Position numbers and translations under genes: made by a program
In this document: positions 61,493 through 64,000 of the stretch, piece by piece
How positions within the stretch are numbered: the first letter of the stretch is position 1
Layout: every line of letters begins with the position of its first letter
Notes under the pieces: model-generated
The model's input: the letters and a program-made list of their open reading frames with translations, nothing else
The model's database searches: none
What the model was told of the DNA's origin: nothing
NCBI GenBank assembly: GCA_020638055.1
Contig: JACKJH010000004.1
Coordinates: 375,501 to 439,500 of the forward strand
Reading direction: 5' to 3'
Length of the DNA: 64,000 bases
Origin: Hyphomicrobiaceae bacterium
GTDB lineage: Bacteria > Pseudomonadota > Alphaproteobacteria > Rhizobiales > Hyphomicrobiaceae

Positions 61493-62827
61493 TCAAAACT
61501 GCTCCTCCATCCAACGGCGCAGCTTGTAGGCAATGGTGGTCTCATCAATCTCCACATCGCTCCATGTGATTGGCGTGCCGTCGGCAATAGCGTTTTTCAG
61601 CTTCACATTATGAGCAAGTCCGAGTGGAAGGTAGCCCGATGCCAGTGATGCCTTTGCCGGACGCAAACCGCCTGTTACCGTATAGCCGCCTTCCCCATCG
61701 AGAATTTCTCCAGCTTTGAGATTGCGTTTTGCAATGGCAGCAACGTCGGCGCGCAGCTCGGTTGCAACGCCAGTGGGTTCACCGCGGATGCCGACCGAGG
61801 CGACCGACACCGGCAACTCAAGTCCGATCAAATGCCAGCGTTTGTACATGGACGCATATCGGCCGGTGGTATCCGTTAAAACCTTGTATTCCTGGAAGCA
61901 GTTGCGCAGATATTCGGTGTCGCCTTCGAACACCACCCAAACGCCTTGGCGGACATCATAAGGAACCGGTTCACCGTCGAGGGTCAGCGATGATGCGACT
62001 TCCACCATGCCTTTGCGATCGAGCGCGCCGCCTTCCGACTTGGGGCGCATGATATTGGCCAGGTCTTCTGCGCCGCCTACGGGAAACTTTAGACCATCGT
62101 CGGGCACGTCAAGGCCAGCCGCGTTGGCGATAGCGGAGGATTCGATCGCCGGTTTAGAGCCGTCGAGAAAGGAATTGAACATCTTTGGATTGAGCCGGCC
62201 ACGCTCGGCCTGCTCCTTTGTAATACCCCAATGGTCCCAAACCGTGTCCGGCGTCGATTTACGGAAGGCGGGAAGCCATTTGTGTCCGCGCCCGGCGGCA
62301 ACCACGGGAAAGCCGCACGTCCGTGCCCAATCAACGAGTTCACAAGTGAGCGCGGGCTGGTCGCCATAGGCCATGCTGTAGATCACGCCGGCTTCTCTTC
62401 CCTTTGCTGCGAGCGCTGGCCCACAGAAGGCATCGGCTTCAACCGTAACGTTGATGACGTGCTTGCCGTTACGAAATCCTTCCAGAACATGCTCAATGGC
62501 AGCCACCGGCGCACCGGTGCATTCAATTATGATGTCGACACGCGGGTGCGCCACCAGTGCCTGCCAGTCGTCGCCGACGTGTGTCGTGCCATTTGCTGCG
62601 GCTTCATCTAGTGAGGCTGCCGCGTAGCGCTCTTGCGGCCAGCCGACAAACTTCATGTTGGATTTGGCATTGTCTGGGGAGAGGTCCGCCACGCCGATCA
62701 GATGAATGCCGTCGAGACGCAATACCTGCGAGAGAAACATGGATCCGAACTTGCCAGCGCCGATCATGCCGACACGCACACGGTTGTTCTGTTCCGCACG
62801 TTCTCTGAGTTTTGCAAAAAGGTTCAT
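61493..62827 (-). CDS. Homoserine-dehydrogenase-like NAD(P) oxidoreductase with SAF domain (COG4091 type)
   Basis: A 444-residue protein from ATG 62827. A Rossmann domain opens with VRVGMIGAGKFGSMFLSQVL (GxGxxG) and contains VDIIIECTGAPVAAIEHVL. A catalytic/substrate domain follows (GDQPALTCELVDWARTCGFPVVAAGRGHKWLP). The last 80 residues are a SAF domain (IAKRNLKAGEILDGEGGYTVTGGLRPA). Members of this predicted homoserine-dehydrogenase family are found in sugar-acid and polyol catabolic clusters; the exact reactions are mostly unassigned. It converges on the Otn-like genes, so it may supply the oxidation step that precedes them, but this is inference. Confidence 0.82.
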   Translation of the reverse strand: MNLFAKLRERAEQNNRVRVGMIGAGKFGSMFLSQVLRLDGIHLIGVADLSPDNAKSNMKFVGWPQERYAAASLDEAAANGTTHVGDDWQALVAHPRVDIIIECTGAPVAAIEHVLEGFRNGKHVINVTVEADAFCGPALAAKGREAGVIYSMAYGDQPALTCELVDWARTCGFPVVAAGRGHKWLPAFRKSTPDTVWDHWGITKEQAERGRLNPKMFNSFLDGSKPAIESSAIANAAGLDVPDDGLKFPVGGAEDLANIMRPKSEGGALDRKGMVEVASSLTLDGEPVPYDVRQGVWVVFEGDTEYLRNCFQEYKVLTDTTGRYASMYKRWHLIGLELPVSVASVGIRGEPTGVATELRADVAAIAKRNLKAGEILDGEGGYTVTGGLRPAKASLASGYLPLGLAHNVKLKNAIADGTPITWSDVEIDETTIAYKLRRWMEEQF

Positions 62828-63416
62828 AGGATCGACTTTCTGAAGAGTTTGCAGGTGGAATAACAATCAATATATAGCAAATCCGCTCAGGGATCGCATT
62901 CCTGCATCCGCAATTTCCGGTCTACATGGACCCTGCGCTGTTTGCGGGCTGTGGCGTTTGGCGCGCGTGATGACCGGACCTCTCGGCGCGCCTGAGGAGT
63001 CGCGCGCCAGCCAACATCGACAGTGCGTGGCCAGGTGTGATTCGATCCGGCATTTCGCATCATTAACGCGGTCAGCAAATCGTCATGATGTATCCGCGGG
63101 TGTTGGCGTTCCTGGCAATGACGGTGCTGTGCGGCAAAACACAAAACAACAGATTTGCGCAGTGTTTTTCGTGCCGGTTGTTGGCGCAAAAAAAACGTTA
63201 TCACGTTTTCGAACATTTCATAAATTCAGGCGACTAATGTGATCCAGAAAATGAATATCAGCGTGCTGTAATCTATAACAAAGAGACGTATAAAAAGTGC
63301 GAAGGTGGAAACGTTAGTGCGAAATGGGGAATTGTAAATGCGAACGCCTGCAGCTCTGATGTGGCGAAAAGTATGCTGTCTAAGGCGATATTATAGCTAT
63401 TGGAGGGAGTGGAGAA
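62828..63416. other. AT-rich upstream region of the HlyD-type gene
   Basis: No gene is supported. From about 63170 the sequence turns AT-rich. It holds a palindrome at 63192-63209 and a purine-rich ribosome binding site (GGAGGGAGTGGAG) directly before the next ATG. The drop in GC compared with the neighbours suggests a complex promoter or an acquired segment. Confidence 0.4.
63192..63209. promoter_or_regulatory. Perfect palindrome, possible operator
   Basis: AAAACGT-TATC-ACGTTTT lies about 210 bases upstream of the HlyD-type gene. Its size fits a dimeric regulator, but no matching family could be assigned. Confidence 0.3.
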
Positions 63417-64000
63417 ATGAATGAATTTAGTGGATATGTGGGAAATAAAAACATTAAACAAGCGCGCTCTGAAGGTAAAAAACGAGAAATAAAAAGTGAT
63501 GAATATGCCAAATCCGGCGCGGGTGAAGCGAATGAAATTGATGCCGCGGCGACGTGGAGAAAACGTGTTTTTGAAATACCTTCGGGCGAGGATGATGCCT
63601 TGGATGCACCTGCGCGTGGTGTGGGGCAGACTGGATCGGGTGATGATGCTGGAGCGCGCGACTCTGGAGGAAGCTTTATCTGGCGGCCAAATGGCTACAA
63701 GGTTGCGGCAGCTTCGTTCATGGTGCTGTTGGTTGGTGTGGCACCACTAATGAGATTGACGGTCTCGGAAAGTGCGCAGGCCGTCATAAACGCCCGCATC
63801 GTTGAAATTCGCGCCCCAATCGATGGAATGATGAACTTTTACCCGTTCACGCACGTTGGCGCGAACGTGTCGCCCGGTCAGGAGCTGCTTGTTATCGACA
63901 ACGACAATGCCGATAGGTCCGCATTGGACATGGTCAGGCGCGAGCTGGCACGCCTCAAGGCGGAACAAACCAATCTGAAGGACCGTATCGGGCTCGCGAC
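63417..64000 (+). CDS. HlyD-family membrane fusion protein (partial, runs off right edge)
   Basis: 194 codons are visible from ATG 63417, preceded by GGAGGGAGTGGAG. The first 80 residues are hydrophilic and cytoplasmic. A single membrane segment lies at about residues 98-115 (VAAASFMVLLVGVAPLMRL). The start of a biotinyl-lipoyl-like domain follows (VINARIVEIRAPIDGMMNFY, then GANVSPGQELLVIDNDNADR) and then a coiled coil (MVRRELARLKAEQTNLKDRI). This layout is that of inner-membrane adaptors for type I secretion or polysaccharide synthesis complexes. The gene continues beyond the window, so the system it serves is unknown. Confidence 0.88.
   Translation, partial: MNEFSGYVGNKNIKQARSEGKKREIKSDEYAKSGAGEANEIDAAATWRKRVFEIPSGEDDALDAPARGVGQTGSGDDAGARDSGGSFIWRPNGYKVAAASFMVLLVGVAPLMRLTVSESAQAVINARIVEIRAPIDGMMNFYPFTHVGANVSPGQELLVIDNDNADRSALDMVRRELARLKAEQTNLKDRIGLA

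Overview
The window is 64 kb of a moderately GC-rich alphaproteobacterial chromosome, most likely from the order Hyphomicrobiales (Rhizobiales). The grounds are a complete NepR/EcfG/PhyR general stress response locus, several HWE-type histidine kinases, a Wzz/BY-kinase of the ExoP type, a KaiC/HWE-kinase pair, and a dense family of intergenic palindromic repeats whose core (CATTTTC..CGACGAA / TTCGTCGGAAAATG) I associate with this order. No phage, IS transposase, plasmid replication gene or CRISPR array was seen. The genus cannot be fixed from this sequence alone.

Layout. (1) 1-11.5 kb, envelope and exopolysaccharide: a Wzz/BY-kinase cut by the left edge, a small membrane protein, a giant 2175-residue extracellular-type protein (N,N-dimethylformamidase-like core plus four DUF4082 modules and cadherin-like repeats) and a WecG/TagA/CpsF glycosyltransferase. 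(2) 12.1-19 kb: tRNA-Arg(CCT), a heavy-metal RND efflux operon (adaptor, pump, DUF3240 protein) and a divergent OmpR-type two-component system with tandem operator-like repeats between them. (3) 19.2-22.4 kb: a leftward KaiC-like ATPase / HWE kinase / receiver group. (4) 22.8-26.6 kb: an Mla-type lipid transport operon (STAS-MlaE permease, MlaF, MlaD, auxiliary lipoprotein). (5) 27-32.7 kb: a zinc-ribbon metallopeptidase, a small conserved protein, a large autotransporter-like surface protein and a YqjD-like protein. (6) 33-47.5 kb, stress region: DUF883-type proteins, an AI-2E-family transporter, DUF1328 and CsbD proteins, PhyR, EcfG, NepR, a 25-residue membrane peptide, a Crp/Fnr regulator and two large HWE sensor kinases. 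(7) 47.8-62.8 kb, catabolic region: a fused FAD/Fe-S 2-hydroxyacid dehydrogenase, a D-threonine-aldolase-type PLP enzyme, a GntR regulator, a class V aminotransferase, a TRAP transporter, a family III CoA-transferase, a four-carbon acid-sugar module (kinase, decarboxylase/aldolase, isomerase) and a SAF-domain dehydrogenase. (8) An HlyD-type membrane-fusion protein is cut by the right edge.

How it works together. The most informative regulatory signal is a set of exact matches to the sigma-EcfG promoter consensus (GGAAC-N16/17-CGTT). They lie upstream, in the right orientation, of nepR-ecfG, phyR, the DUF1328/csbD pair, a membrane protein, the DUF883 genes, a 25-codon membrane-peptide gene and, with N17 spacing, the KaiC operon. 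This makes the centre of the window a self-regulated stress regulon with two candidate PhyR kinases beside it. The catabolic region looks like a route from imported hydroxyacids through glyoxylate/serine-type intermediates and 3-oxotetronate 4-phosphate into central metabolism; the exact substrate is not determined.

The intergenic DNA is full of two-module palindromic repeats. Several of them supply the TAG stop codon of the neighbouring gene.
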